Notes: a model not told the origin generated them from the letters alone. DNA of 64,000 bases from Sorghum bicolor (GCF_000003195.3 NC_012872.2:7130001-7194000), one strand, 5' to 3'; shown: positions 34,035 to 48,359, counted from the first letter of the stretch. Numbers and translations: made by a program.

Positions 34035-36443
34035 ATCCCTGCATGATAGATTTGAATTTTAGTGTTTGTGTATTTATTTTGCCGCTTTTGCATCCGGCAA
34101 TCTAAGGCAGTCGTGCCTCAAATGTGGGCCTAGAGTTATAACATAGCGTACTTTATGCACTCTACAAGTACCGAATTCTTTCCGCAGACAAATTTCAAAC
34201 AAAGTTCCTTGTCACGTTCAGCCACCATTGAACTTTTTTCCCCCCTTTGTCCAAGCTAATAGATATTCAAGGTCGAATGGAAAACAACAGCTAGGCCGTG
34301 CTGTGAGACAGGGAAAGCTATGACAAATTTTATACGAATATTCTGATATTTGATATGGTTCATCACATTTCACTATTCAGTTACATGGTTACTAGTAGAA
34401 ATGAGTTGCTTTCAGTGACGGATCCCTAGCAGGGGAGGCAAATGCCATGGATCAAGGTACATTCAGAGTTGATTGGTTATTCTTCTATTGCATCCTAGTT
34501 TTTCAACTCTGTCTCTTTTATGTGGTAGTTCACTTTGTGTGTACTCTGTTTTCGCCACTTTCCAGAGAGGTTAGCATACCATTCTGGTGCAACTAATCGT
34601 GATTCCAGATTGATTCAAACAAGCTAAAGTCCTGTGGTGTTTCACAGGGGTGGATCTTTTTTTTTTTCCATTTATGGTTGCTATGGTCTGATAAGATGCC
34701 TTGCGATTTCATTTTTGTTTATGAGGCCCATTTTTGTCGGCAGCTTGAACTGCAGAGATCAGTGTCCTGAACTCATCTTATTTCTAGCTCTCCGTGGAAT
34801 AAGAGCATTGACATGACGATGTTCGGTTTCACGATTTGTTTCCTTTCTGTGTTCCCAGTGTTATGATGTTATTTGTACATTTATTGGCTCAATAGTACTC
34901 CCTAGGTTCAAATCTTATTTTCCTGCAGTTGAATGGATAGCAGTGGGGAATTGTAGAATTAGCTTGCTTTCATTGCGAAGCATACTGCTATTATTTGGCC
35001 AAGTTGCTTACAAAACTTGACTAGTTTGTGTGCACTTACAATTTTTGCTCTATCAAACTGTAGATTTATCACAGTTGCATTAATTTATATATGATGTGAA
35101 GTAGACTGTTAAGAGTAATAGTCTCTTAAAATTATATCTACCTGACCTCAAAATTCATGGTTTTCCTTTTCCATTCTCATGGCTGAGATCATGTGTCATG
35201 TGTGTTTCCTGTGCACTGCCTGTTTTTCCCACATGGTTTTGCAGCCTTAGACTTAGACATGGATACAATGTGAAGTTGCATACGCTTGTCTTTACACATA
35301 TCTACTTCTGGTCTTCTGTCATATCAGCTTTAAGGTTCTGTACTATGTCCACTATTGTTGGTTCAAACTATGCCCTATCTGCCAGACAAAGTAATAGTTA
35401 ATCTGTGTTTAAAACATCTACCAGAACAACTTGGGCTCAATTCATTATAGAATATAGTATATTTAAACTTAAAACTCCATTCCTCAGGTTGTCCTATTCA
35501 TTCTTGTGCAAAATGCAGGGGAGAAGACTATTTTGAGATGAAGTTTTCATCCATACATGAGGCGAGTACTGCCGATGGTGCCATATGATCAGCTCACTGC
35601 TAAGCTCATTAATCTTTGGCACCACAAATCCACTAATGGCATCCAACGACACATCTTCCCTAAGCTGCCAGGGTGCAAATCTGCAGTCAGGTCTCTCGTG
35701 CTCTAGGCCTCCTCACTGCTTTCTTTCAGTTTGTTGTGCTGTATATGATAATATAATCCACTGTACTACTTTTGGTTGGTAGATTAGCATGCCTCACTTA
35801 AATTGAGCTATATTTCGTTGAGGCATATATATTGAATACGATTACTGAGACTCTCATTTGCTTCAGGGTACTTCAACTATGTCCAATATGTAGCATGTAT
35901 AGGGTCTGATTACTGAAGCTCCTTGTGTATGTGTAGATTGTATTGCATGGCTGTTTCGAGCAGAGTAGCCAGTCAGCCATGATTGTTTTATTCTTTCCTT
36001 GACTGTGCATGTTGTCTTTTCACAATCCATGTGTATTAGCGTTGCTAATGGCTTATCCCATATAGTATTCTTATATTATAAGGGATTTACTACTTAAAGT
36101 GCACTTTCATAAAGGTCCAATATGGATATGAATACATTTCTTTGTTTTAAATAGGTCTGTATTAGCTAATGTAGCCTTACTGTCATCATATTTGCAGCTG
36201 CAAGAATCTGTAATTTCTGACCATAATAAATGTAAAGCTACCCTTTTGGATAAGCCATGTGTAGGTAAAGCTCTCCTTGTTCTGTTAGCAGGAGTGGACA
36301 TGAGTAGAGTAATTTCACTTTTTTTTGGGATCTTCAATTTTTTCTTTTCCTTAGATGCTGAAGTTGTAGTTCTTTTGCTCTTTGCAATGGAAAAATTCTT
36401 TCTACAAAATCAACCGTATAAAATCCATGAAATAACTTCACGA

Positions 36444-36530
36444 GGTATTTTTTTGTTTGCACCCTTGAAGCATTAGAGTGTTCATCAGATATTTTTTTTG
36501 TTTGCCCCTTGAAGCATTAGAGTGCTCACT
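36444..36530 (+). repeat. ~43-bp tandem duplication
   Basis: A unit containing TTTTTTTGTTTGC, CCCTTGAAGCATTAGAGTG and TCA occurs twice side by side, with small length differences in the T-run. Confidence 0.7.
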
Positions 36531-36773
36531 GAAGTATTATCAAGATCTGGTGGTGGTACCGCATAATTTTTGTCTCGGTGAGCTGGCCTCTATATCTGAA
36601 TCCTGGTTTCACCATTGGATGCCTAGGCCTTCACAGGCTGCAAGCATTCCTGGACTCGTGGTTTTTAAGAGCCTAATGGGTTCCAATCTTTTGCCCAGTT
36701 ATCATTATCGGACTTGTTTTAGAACATCTAAAATTTGATTCTAAGCTCTTGGGAGCCTTTCTTCAATTGTTTC

Positions 36774-37125
36774 TGTTAGAGTACGCAAAAGGCCTATTGG
36801 CCCTGGGCTGGCTGTATAGTCCGTTAGTGTTAGGGTTAATTAGAGGTAAGGGTCGCTTGCTTAGGGGTCAAGTAAGCCTTGCTCATAAGTCAAGTAAACC
36901 TTCTATATAAGAAGAGGAGATGTATCAATCTAATCAAGCAAGAATTAAGAAGGAAATCCTTCCCTCTTGCTCGGCTGTGGGCAAAGGCCCCGCGGCCGGC
37001 CGCCCGGCCCTCTCTCACCCTTGCAGCCCTAGCACACGAACAGTACCCTCGGTACTGTAGCACCGCGGGTACTGTAGCCCGGTGCTGCTCCCTCAACTCC
37101 TCCCTCAATCCCTCTCAGGGTAGTT
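36774..37125 (+). mobile_element. Probable Copia-type LTR fragment
   Basis: Starts TGTTAGAGTAC and carries a promoter-like TTCTATATAAGAAGAGGAG followed by ATGTATCAATCTAATCAAGC and a GC-rich distal part, a layout common in grass Copia LTRs. The 3' end of the LTR, the primer-binding site and any gag-pol are missing, so it is a solo or truncated LTR. Confidence 0.45.
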
Positions 37126-37392
37126 AAATGCACAAAAAGCGTGTTCCTAGGTATAGTGCAGCATGACCATCTGAAGCTACTCCAGCCTCAGTGTATTTGC
37201 TCAGGCACACGCCTTTTGGCGTGTAAGTGCAAAGCAGCAGGGCACAAAGCACTCAGCTTTCTCTGATTCTCTCTTGTTACAACCTGTGCCTTTTTGGCAT
37301 ATCTGTGACTTATATGCTGTTGCTATTAATTACATGTACCTTTAATTTTAGGCCTGCACAATTTTGGCCCCTTCTATCCTGTTTAGTGTTTA

Positions 37393-37540
37393 CTCCCTCC
37401 GTTCCAATTTATAAGTTGTTTTGGCATTTCTACATACATAGCTTTTATTATGTATCTAGACATATAGTATACCTAGGTGCATAGCAAAAGCTATATACCT
37501 AGAAAAGTCAAAATGACCTATAATTTGGGACAGAGGGTGG
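37393..37540. mobile_element. Stowaway-like MITE, 148 bp
   Basis: CTCCCTCCGTTCCAATTTAT...ATAATTTGGGACAGAGGGTGG with TA on both sides (37391-37392 and 37541-37542). Confidence 0.75.
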
Positions 37541-38849
37541 TAATATCTATATAATCAACAGCTACATATTAGACAGTTCTATTCTATTGCATTCATGTGT
37601 GTGTGCAACTGTGCATACTACTTTTGGAAGTTTGCAGAGCCTAGCCTCTTATATATGTCCCTTTATATCATAGCAAACGTGTAAAATCATGATGTACATG
37701 TTGCTGCCTCTGTACAATATTATTTTCAATTGATACTTCTAGGATCATCCATCAGGATTCAAATATGTTAATCAGATTTTAGAAACAAGGTTTTTTAAAA
37801 GCTGTGGGGGGGAAATGGGCTATCCGCCAACATAGTAGAGACAGTTGTCCAATAAGATGATGAGATCTTGCAACATTGTTTTCGTCATTCTCTTCTCTGT
37901 GCTTATGAATATATATGTTTGGTAGTTCTATAATTCAAACTTAGCATGTAATTGTGTATGGACTACTTTGACTTTGGATCTTCCATTGTCTATGTTATCA
38001 GTTTTGCCATTCCTTCATTTTATTCCGTCCTCTGCCACTACTGCCACTAGCCGTAAGTTGCCTCTATTCTGATCTAGGACCCATAAGAGATTATGTTTAG
38101 TTTTCATTGACAAAGATGAGTTTGATGTGTCTCAATACATTCATATTGAAAAAAAAAACTGCTTTTCATATCAATCTATTTGGAGAAATCAGTATTTCTT
38201 TGACCAATCCAATTAGAAGACTGTTGCTTTTTGAAAAATTCCACATGGAAGATGATTGGGAGCACTGCAGTCAATACAATTATATGTACAGAGGCTAACG
38301 TCTGTTTTTTAGATTTACCAGTACTCAGATTTAATCCAAATACTATTTTTGGTTCCCAGTCTGAATATTTGTTGACTTCGATTTAAGTCACAGTCAGCTA
38401 TCAATTTTTTAGGAGGGATGCCACCCAGTGAGTCACTTCTTTGTTCATATTTCTCTCTCCCTTCAATCGATAGCTATCAATTTGCTAACTCCAGTTTGAC
38501 TTTCTAAACTGCAAATAGAAACATCAAATCTGAATTAAGTCTTGAGATCCTGATCTGCTTACACTTTTTTTTTGTTCAATCATACATATGCAGGCTACAG
38601 AGGATCAGGTTTGAGGAATGAACTTTCTGAACTGGTAGTCCTTAGAGTATCCAGATCCACTAAATTTTCTGAACATGCAGATCAACCATTGTATGCTTGA
38701 TATGCTCCTCTAGACTTGTTGATCACAAGCTGCAACCATGGAGTAGTTTTGGCCTTTGCACTAACCAATTTATCCATAGTTTAATTTAATTTTTTGATGT
38801 TTTATAAGTAATAGAATTCTACTGAGTAATATGAACTTGTTAGTATCAG

Positions 38850-39381
38850 TAAGGATGCAGGTGGGGCGGCAGCGGTCAGCCCACCCCACGTCCGCACGAG
38901 CCGCAAGAACTTTTGCGGGCATATGTGGCAGCCCACGCCACACCGCTTGCTTTTGCGGGTTTACGCGGCAGCCCGCATAACCGTGTCGCTGATGCAGTTG
39001 GGCATGTGTCGCTTCTAGATACCAACTGCAGTTCGCACATGCAGCAGTAGGATTCGCCTGAGCATCATCCTTCGTGCAGCGGTGATCTACAAATATATTC
39101 ATGCTTCAGTTCAACGCATGGTGCATCATCCTTCTCGTGCCGAACAACATGCATGTGGCACATCCTTGCGACGTCATTGGCAGTCGCAGTTTCCTCCCCC
39201 ATCTTTCTTTGCAGTTCGCAGTGGCACGCTCCTTGCGGGTCCTTGCGGCGCCGTTGGGCTATGCTGACAATCTGCCGTCGAGCTGCTCCTGTTTTGTGGG
39301 CTCACGGTGCGGGTTTATGTGGGTTCGCGGCGTGGTAACCCAACGGGTTAGCAGGTTTAGCTTGCGCCGCTTGCATCCTTA
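38850..39381. mobile_element. Non-autonomous hAT-like element, 532 bp
   Basis: Ends TAAGGATGCA...TGCATCCTTA are perfect inverted repeats over 10 bp, flanked by the exact 8-bp duplication AGTATCAG (38842-38849 and 39382-39389). The interior is GC-richer than its surroundings and has GCGGGTTTACGCGGCAGCCC-like short repeats but no transposase. Confidence 0.88.
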
Positions 39382-42093
39382 AGTATCAGACAGTTATTCC
39401 TGCCTAGTGCCTATGTTTAGCATTAATATTTTTACGTTTACCTTTTTAGCCAGTATAAGCTGTTATACTTGTTTTGGATAAACCCTCCTACTGTTTTGGA
39501 GGTTTACTATATGATTTTCACTACCTTTGGCCTTTGGCTGGGGACGAATGAGGGAGATAACTGCAATGGGGCTGTTCGTAAGACTGAAAAGCAGAGGCAT
39601 AAGACTGAAAAAAAGTGTCTGCCATAAGAATGTTTACACTGAACCCAATGCGAATGCATCTTCTGTCAACTGAAATTTGATGTGAAGTTGATATTAGATA
39701 TATGCCTATTTACAGTGAACCCATTTGAATGCATCTGTTTATGAGCTCTAAAGCTGTAATGCAAGTTCTGGCTTAGGATATAACTGTGTGCTGGCTTGTT
39801 TTTTGACATTTTATTGTATAAGCCTCTTTATGTGAATCTGAGTAAGCGAGCACCGATAATTGCAGTGATGGAAATTCTTTCAAACATTACTTCTTAATAC
39901 AAAGATATGCAGCTCTTTTACCTATATGCTCAAAAAATAAACTATAATGCATGTCATGCTTCTTACTTTTATGTTTTCCTTTAATCAGTATCTTCATGAA
40001 GCACGGGAGTGTACTATGGTCGGTGGCTGATGCCAGAGGAAAATGAGAATATTATCATGTTTATTTGTAACTCTGCACATCGGTTTTATTGTTATCATGC
40101 TTATTGTTAACCTAGAAAATTACTGCTTCAGTATTGTGTTTTTCTAAAAAAAATATCGAAAAGGTTTATCCATCCTCTATTTTCTTATCAGACCGAGGTT
40201 ACTAGGGGAGTTAAAACATCCAAATTTGGTGAAGCTGACCAGATATTGCTGTGAAGATGACCGTTCCCTATTTATCTGAGTTCATATTTTGAGAAAGTCT
40301 ATAAAACCACTTATTCTGAAGTAATCCTTCTGCTCCTGTTTGTCAGATTGTGAATGATATCATAGCTGAGTTTCTGTTATTCCACCTTTTACATACTGTT
40401 TTCTGTTTGAGGACTCATGGTTGTGGCTATACATAGAAATAAACATACATATTATTTAATTATTAAGATGGGCATGATTGACTCAGTTCCAATTTCAGCA
40501 CCTGTTAGTTTTGTGAAGCGATCTCTGAAAACATGAAGAATGACACCACCTGCTTTGTGGTAGATTACATTATCCAGTGTGCTATTATTTTTGTGAAGCA
40601 AGCTCTTATCACTTGAAAGGAAAAAAATGAACAAAATGAAGTAAATTCTTTTGACATACGAGTAGTTCTCTTGGAAAGTTTAGAAGTGTGCCACCATTGG
40701 TTGTGTTGTTACTTGAAGAATAGTTTGGATCCTTTTTGTCTGAGTTCTTGATACTTTGATGTAGTCGTCGTTATTTTGGCATAAACTAAACATCTCTAAT
40801 GTAAAAAAAATTAGTTAAAAGCTCAAGTTTGAATGCAATGGCCACATGCAATATACTGATGCTGGTAGTATAATCATATAAGGTTTCATCAAGGTTATAA
40901 TGCCTATTTGCTTTTCTAAATTGGTTTTCTTTCATGTAGATTAACATCATGCTTTTGCCTTGTGTTTCCCTGCGAAGATTCTGACTGGTTTTACTCCCTA
41001 GATTGCGGCATTGTTTAGTACAGTATATAGAACAACAGTACTTAATATTCACATAAAACAGTAAGTTTGCCAGATTTGAGGCATAAGCTGTTTAATGTCA
41101 AATCTTCGTCTTTTTGCGAATCTTTCTAAATCAAAGGTTACTGCTGGAGAGAAGTACCATGAATTTGTTTAAGAATAAACGGTGTGCCTTTTTTTGTTCT
41201 TGCAGATACCTACTGCTTTCAGTAGACATTACATTCAATAGACAAACCTCCTGCTCCTGCTAGAAGCAGAAGAGAGCAAGTGATATCAGCAGTAATAGTT
41301 GCTTCGATCAATTATTTCTCTCATTTCAGCAGAGTTTGGCTGTTAGTCGCTAATTAGATATTTCAATGCACTTGATATGTTCTTGAAAAGTTCTTTGTAC
41401 CAGCTATTATTATTCTTTGGACCACATATATCATCTGATGTACTGCAATCATATAGATCAAGTTTTTCTCTACGTTTGCACTTGAATAGACAGCATAATT
41501 GTGAGTTATTACATGCTTCTCTATTCATGTACTCGCAACCGTTACTTTTCCCCATTTCTTTTATTTGTCTAGAGTTAAGGCCTGACACAATTAGCTATAT
41601 TGAAATTTAAACATCTAATTTTATGACTATCTTTGTTCTCGGACTTAAATCAGCTATTTTGGATGCAGCTTAAGGGCAGGTCGGAAGCATGTGGCCAAAG
41701 ATATATAGGAAATAGATATCGGGATCTAGATCTTGACATGATCTGTTTAGTGCTCTTTTTTGTTTTGTCAATCAAAGAGGATTTGGTAGCCATCCTTGAT
41801 GAAATAGGATGAGTTATTCCGGGGATTAACAATTGTTTCATGTGTATATATAATGAACCGAAGGTTCCTTTCAGTTATGAAGTGTGTCCAATCTTAAATT
41901 GTTGGTCATTGATTTTAGTACTATTTTATTTGTATAGCCACACCGCATGTTATGCTTCAGTTGCTTCCTTTTACTAACAAAATGAATTTAATGGTTACCG
42001 GACTTGGAATTTTTATTTTCTTTAATCCCTTCTTCATTTCTTCAATGATTCTGGAGCTATTTGTTTTTGGAGGGAAATATTTCCCTTCATTTA

Positions 42094-42336
42094 GGCCTTG
42101 TTTAGTTCCCAAAAAATTTTGCAAAATTTTTCAGATTTCCCGTCACATCGAATTTTTAGACACGTGCATGAAGTATTAAATATAGACAAAAATAAAAACT
42201 AATTGCACAGTTTGGTCGAAATTGACGAGACGAATCTTTTGAGCCTAGTTAGTCCATGATTGGACGATATTTGTCAAATACAAACGAAAGAGCTACAGTG
42301 TTGATTTTGCAAAATATTTTGGAACTAAACAAGGCC
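42094..42336. mobile_element. Tourist-like MITE, 243 bp
   Basis: GGCCTTGTTTAGTTCCC...GGAACTAAACAAGGCC with TTA on both sides (42091-42093 and 42337-42339). Well preserved. Confidence 0.88.
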
Positions 42337-42339
42337 TTA

Positions 42340-42999
42340 CCTGTGGTGATTACATAACGTTGATGAGGATTGAGATGTGCTAGTGACTGGACATAAGGTA
42401 AAGCCATATATATAGTCTCACTTCAGAGTTCAGACGACACTTTTCCCCGTGTACCCGTGTATCCTATTTCTAGCATTACCGTCCAAGAAAAAAAAAGCCC
42501 TTTATTCACAACACTTTTGCCACGTTTGCTCAAAGTTTTCGCGCATTCCAAGACAACCCGGCACCTTTCGCCGTCCGATCCGCCCGGCCGGCCACTATCA
42601 GGGAGTATCAGGTCCACTACCATCCGGCATCCGCCAGCCACCCACCTCCTGTTCCTGTTTCCAGCGCCAGATCGGCCCTCCGCTTTCTGCGTCCATGCCG
42701 CAGGCCAGGAGCTAGCCGCAACCGCAACCGCAACGAAGGGGGACCAAACAGCGGGGATCGATGAGGCCGACGGGATCGAGACGGGGCCCGAAAGCGACCG
42801 AGCAAAGGCGAAGCAGCACTGCACGACCCATCTGCGCGGGCCGGGCCGGCGGTCGCTCATGTCATGTGCAGCAACAGGGGCCGCGCCAGTCAGTAGTACT
42901 CCACAGTCCTCGCCGCGCTTTGGCGTCGTGGACTGGATCAGTACGCTACAGTTTTGTTTTATAGCCGTGATGGAGTACTCGTACATGCTTTTTGTGTTA
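42340..42999. other. Intergenic, GC-rich, no gene recognised
   Basis: The 42.5-42.9 kb part is GC-rich and open in several overlapping frames on both strands (up to 187 aa), but none shows a domain or a start context that singles it out. It may be a decayed exon or element interior. Confidence 0.35.
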
Positions 43000-43206
43000 G
43001 GACTTGTTTAGTTCCGAATTTTTTTTGGTTTTCGAAACTGTAACACTTTTATTTTTATTTGGTAAATATTGTCTAATTATGAAATAACTAGGTTTAAAAG
43101 ATTCATCTCACGATTTATAAGTAAACTATGTAATTAGTTTTTATTTTCGTCTATATTTAGTGCTTCGTGTATGTAACACAAGATTCGATGTGAACTAAAC
43201 AAGGCC
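43000..43206. mobile_element. Tourist-like MITE, 207 bp
   Basis: GGACTTGTTTAGTTCC...GTGAACTAAACAAGGCC with TTA on both sides (42997-42999 and 43207-43209). Confidence 0.78.
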
Positions 43207-43812
43207 TTAAATGCAATGCAAGTACACAGCTGCATATATTATGTACTCCTGGTTATTATCCTAGTCCGGATAAGTTCAGCTCTCCTTTGACTAGCTAGCT
43301 CCTTGCAGTTTTACTCGCGAGTTATAGCTAGCAGCCTATCAGGAGTTATTAAAAGTCACTCCAGATTGGAGCCACGAGAGAATTCGAGGCATTGCTGGCT
43401 TCTTCACGCGGTGACACGTGTCTCTATACATTTTGCAAAAACGCCCACCAGTTTTTTGGTAATCAACCCGCAGTCCTTGACATTTTGTAAAGAGCCCCCA
43501 CACCGAAACGGCCAAACCCTAATCCCCTCCGGCTGCTCCTACGCGCCGATGCGGCTCGCCACGCCGCCCACTTCGCACATCTTGGCTCGCCGTCGTGCTC
43601 CTCCCCCTCCACCATGGACCCCTGGGGCGCGGCTCCCGTGGGCAATGGCTCGCCGGGCGAGCGCAACTCCGGCCGTGGGCGGGGCTCCGGCGGGCGCGTG
43701 GCCGAGGCTGTGGTGGTGCTCGCGTCCTCCCTCCCCAGATCTCGTGTGGCAGCTCCGATTTCGGTGTCCCCCGAGATCCATTAAGCGAGGCGGATTGTGG
43801 TGCGACGGACCC

Positions 43813-43862
43813 TGAGCCCTCTACCTCTGCGAGCTCGATAGCCCTCTACCTCTGCGAGCTCG
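43813..43862 (+). repeat. ~24-bp tandem duplication in GC-rich segment
   Basis: AGCCCTCTACCTCTGCGAGC followed by TCGAT or TCGTC occurs twice directly adjacent. Confidence 0.75.
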
Positions 43863-46800
43863 TCAGTTTATCGGTGTGCCTTCCTCGTCAGATCCCACTG
43901 GATCTAGAAGCAGGGAGATGGGCGCGTGCTGCTCCTTCAGCTGGTCGTTCCACGACCACGCGTTGCTACTACTTCCCTCGGCGCACTCGATCTGGTGAGT
44001 CCTTCGCAGATCACCTGTACAGAGGCATATCAATTTTCAAACTATATATGCTAAAGCCTACGAGTTATGATTTGTCCGGGTAAAACTATGTGCTTCGTTG
44101 TCATGCCTTGCTTAGTTTCTATCTGCATGAAACATCGAATTGTGATAGGTGGCCTGTTTTAGCTCAACACATATTATTGCGTGAGTTAACTTTGGGCTTC
44201 ACACCTATGATAGTTGATAGATATATCTCTGATGGCGAAAGACAGTAATCGGTCTTAGGCTCAGTCTCAGCTCAATCACGATGCATCTTGTGTTCCTTGC
44301 TAAATGAAATTATATCAATCTGCGGCTTGTGTACCTTCTTTGCATCTTGTTTACGCTTATTGTTTTGTTCACAAGGTGTAGTTTCAAATCTGTCTTGCAG
44401 TATTCCTGTTCGATGATAATAGTCGTGGTCCTAGCGGTCTTACAGTCAAGAAGCAAAGGAACACTGTTAGAAGATAATCTGGACACCCAGTAGGCCTGCA
44501 GAGGTGAGTTCCATCCTTGCCTCTTTTTTATGGCCTCATGGCAGTCATATTTCTTGGTAGTATCTCATAAGAAGTTTTTATGGACTAACCAAGGAGATCT
44601 CGGCTGCACCATTGCAAGGGAATCTTATTAATTATTTAGGTGTGTTGTCAGTCCTCCCTTTAACTGATTTAACAACAACCTCTTAATTGATAACCAATGA
44701 AGTGCTTACCCTGTGCACCGTTCTTCTTTTAACAAACCAATTTTATTAACAGCAACATGCTGTAAGTAGGGAGAAACACTTCTATTGTAGAGAGGATAGT
44801 GCCAACTACAAGGGGCATATTGATACATTTGAGTCTGGTTTGTACATGAGACAGCTAGATGCAGAGCAGAGAATTTGAGCTGGAGGCTATCCTAGCTTGT
44901 TTTGCTATCAGAACTATCAGTTTGTAACTTTGTGTCCTACCACACATTAAATTATGTATCTTGACAATAGTTACTTGTATACTATACCATAAAATCTTAA
45001 ATGAGTATAATCTAATAAATGGATTTTTTAAATGAGCCCATTGCAGGTATCTTTTGGTTTCTTGAAAATTGATATCTATTGAATTAAACAACACCCACGG
45101 TCACCATTTTAAATCAATTTTGGATTTTTTTTTCCAATAATCTGAGAGCGACCTTGATTATGGGCCTTGAGATTCAACCATCCTACATGTGTAGACTGCA
45201 GAATTTGTGTAGTACTGTAAGTATTACCTTTGCTACTGGCATTCTGGATTTTCCCTTTGGACATGTGGGTTACTCTTGGAAGGAAGCACAGGATGTTATA
45301 GTTGAAAATTGTTTTGGGAAAATGAGGACAAACAGAATGTATTATGGACCAGTGAATGTTATGTTGTGCATTAAAAAATATCATTTAACATTTCCTTGGT
45401 AAATGGCTACTGCCTCAATGGTTCTTTGTAGATTATTGTGAGCTATATTTCTGTTTTTTCTTTTCTTTTTTTATGGCTTGCATCTATTTTCTATGACGTT
45501 GCTCTGATGTGCTGGGTGTGCCAAATTGTAGATCATTTGGTGCTGATATGACCATAAAAAAACTGTTGCTGATAGGGCTTTGACTACATTGTTCTGATGA
45601 TGATACTCGCGATTTGATTTTTCATGACCACAATGGCCATTGCTATATGAGGCTACCGGATTATCCATGTAGATGTACCATTAATCCATTAAATTCATAA
45701 TGGAGGATAGGTTGTCTTTGGTCTATGGAATTAAACTATTGTCAGCGAGTGAATTCTTTTGTTCTTTTGGTCTTCTCTCACTCCCTGAAAGTAGTTTTGT
45801 GATCTCATAAGTTTTACTTACTCATCTGTGGCCTTTGTAGTTTTTTACTTGTCAACTCAAGATTATAAATCATTTATGCCTTTATAGGGAATTAGCCATT
45901 ATAATTTTTGTTGTTGATGAATAAAGCAATTCTCTGATGAACCCACTAAAATTAAAGTTATTGAAGAGGAGTCACGGTAGGGCGCCCAAAGGGCGCTTTG
46001 GAAGCACCACAACATTCTAAGCATCGGTGGCTTCCTGGCGTGTTGATACTTGTTGCTGCCTATTTTGCAAAAAGGTCCTTCGACTTCTCTGAATCAACCC
46101 GTAGTCCCCAATTCCGCTCCCAGCCCCCAGTCACAAACCCTAACTCGACTCTCAAACTCTTCAGCCCTTCTCTCATGTCCGCCCCCCGCCGCTGCCGCCG
46201 CCTCCTCCTCCTCAGAATAGACGTGGGATGGGGGGAAATCGGAGAGGAGCACCCACGGATACTGCATGCAGAGGGATGGTACCGCCGCCTCTACTGTTGC
46301 CGCGGCCGTCCCACCGCCTCGCGGCCGTCCTTGCTCCTAGCTCAGCGGCACGTCCTTGTTTTTAAACCTTTCCATTGTATTTCTGAATTTCTAATCGCTC
46401 TTTTCTTTGGTGCAAAGTAAAGGAAAACTAGCAGCTTTAAGCTTCAGCTGACACTTAAGCCAAACTAAAATATAAATAGAGTCGTATAATAATGGAATGA
46501 TGCTCAGATATGGGAACTTGTGAGGTTCTTTTCTTTCTAGCATTTTTCTTACCACAATAGTGATAACTCTCTTTACAAGCCTTCTCCATATATTTGTGGA
46601 GCTACTTGCTTTTCACATACCCATTTTAATAGCTTTAGTTATTCCTTTGGGTAATTTATAGACAGATTAACTGTGCCTAGCCTGAACTTACCTATTCATT
46701 ATATTTATGTTTATTTATGTATTATTGTTCTTCTATTGTTGTGCTGTTTTGTAGAGGTTGGAGTTGTTGCTACTGTATGTGCATCTACAACATTGCAAGT

Positions 46801-48359
46801 GTTTGTCATCCCTATTGACAACTGAACCTGCACTTTCCTGAAATTTTATAGAATTTCTGCTGGCCCTTAGGTATTCCAGTTTTCATTTTCCATGTTTTGT
46901 CAATACCTTTGAATTCAAACCTTTCATCATGAAAGTTGGGATTATTTCAAAGCATGTCCATCTAAGTCATTAGTAATAAATGGGTATGCAGTTTGCTCCA
47001 AGAAAATCTACCATGTAGGCATTGATGTTATATGCAGGTTGATAGCAGAAGATCACTATCAAGGTTAGGTAGGCAAACGGTATCACTTGTCTGATGTGTG
47101 TGTGCTCTACTGCTACTTAAATTCTTACAGTATGTAAAGATCTTGTCTATTACAGGTCTCTCCATTAATGACTTCGATGCTCTATCAGATTTTAACCTCA
47201 GATATTCTGATAAAGCATATAGGCGAGAGTAGCATCTTATACTTTTATGTGTTGTTAGATGTTCTGATTTGAAAATCGCATTGAGATGTCTAAATTTACT
47301 TCTCCAGTTGCTTGCGGATCTTGCTCATATGAGATGTACGAGTTTATCTCTGGCTCTTGTTAGATGGTAGAAAGCAGCAGGCAACTTGTTTTTTTTTGCT
47401 TGCATTACAGTAAGCAGGTTACTTTAGATCACCACACTACAAATGCTCCTTATAGCAATGTATAGCTCAGGATAGAAATAAAATGTGTTGCGCTATTATT
47501 TATGGTCAAAATGTCGAACATTGCTTTCTAAGAGCAAGGTTCATACAAGGCACACCTTCCCCATCAATCCCAGGTGCTCTGTTGCCTTCACCATCTCATC
47601 ATGATCCTGCTCTTGACCATGGGTGCCTTTGAGGTAAATTTTCATCCATTAAATTATACTTAAGTGATTCAATGTCTATATTAGACATGCATTCAGCGTG
47701 TGTTTAGCATGCACATGTGTTAAATTCTTAATTTTAGAAAACGAATAATGTCGCCCTCTTTAGTGAGTATAAAATAACATTTTGAGCCTCGTAGGAGGGT
47801 GCAGGCAGCGGTCGGAGGTGTATACGTGGGACTGCTCAAGTGTGGCGCTGGGGATCAGGAGGTACTGGTGCCAGGTCAGAGCATGTAAAATGCACTTAGT
47901 AGCTAGAATATGTAATATTAGGAGTAGATTATACATAGATATATGAACCAAAAAATTAGTTCCAATGTATAGACCTCTTACAAAATTATTTTTGAATTGT
48001 GAATTCACCCACTGCAACTAGATTTGCACAAGATTGGTTTGATTTGCATCACCACTTATCTGTGTTTGTTTCTCTTATTGAATTAGGTTTGATTTGCGCC
48101 ATTATTATTTTGTTCCTGTAGCAATGTATATCTAGCAACACATGGAAATAATCCCCCCTTGTCTTAATTTGGAATTAGCAATGAACAACTCCCTATTAAA
48201 CTTTGTGTTGCTTCCGTTGCAATGCATGGCTAATCACTTATTTATGTAAATATGACTCAGAATATTATATTGTTAAGCTCTATTAAAATCTATTTGTCTG
48301 TTTATTTTGATCCACTATTTTTTCATATTATGTTGAAAATTTTAAAGTTCCCGTAGCAA

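Larger units (their letters stand above)
33646..42093. other. Downstream and intergenic, no gene recognised
   Basis: Begins with the presumed 3' UTR of the TPR/PB1 gene. Otherwise AT-rich, with short tandem duplications (33973-34034, 36444-36530), a probable LTR fragment (36.77-37.13 kb), a Stowaway-like element (37.39 kb) and a hAT-like element (38.85 kb). No frame here shows a recognisable domain. Confidence 0.5.

Noticed and set aside
34420..34450. CAGTGACGGATCC-like words here and near 51447
   Set aside because: They resemble ends of some DNA transposons, but no partner inverted end or target duplication was found.
42423..43011. Frames of 184-187 aa on both strands
   Set aside because: Mutually overlapping in a GC-rich patch without domains; coding status cannot be supported.
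43303..44083. Frames of 162-170 aa in GC-rich DNA
   Set aside because: Proline/arginine-rich, no domain, and inside a region of likely element origin.
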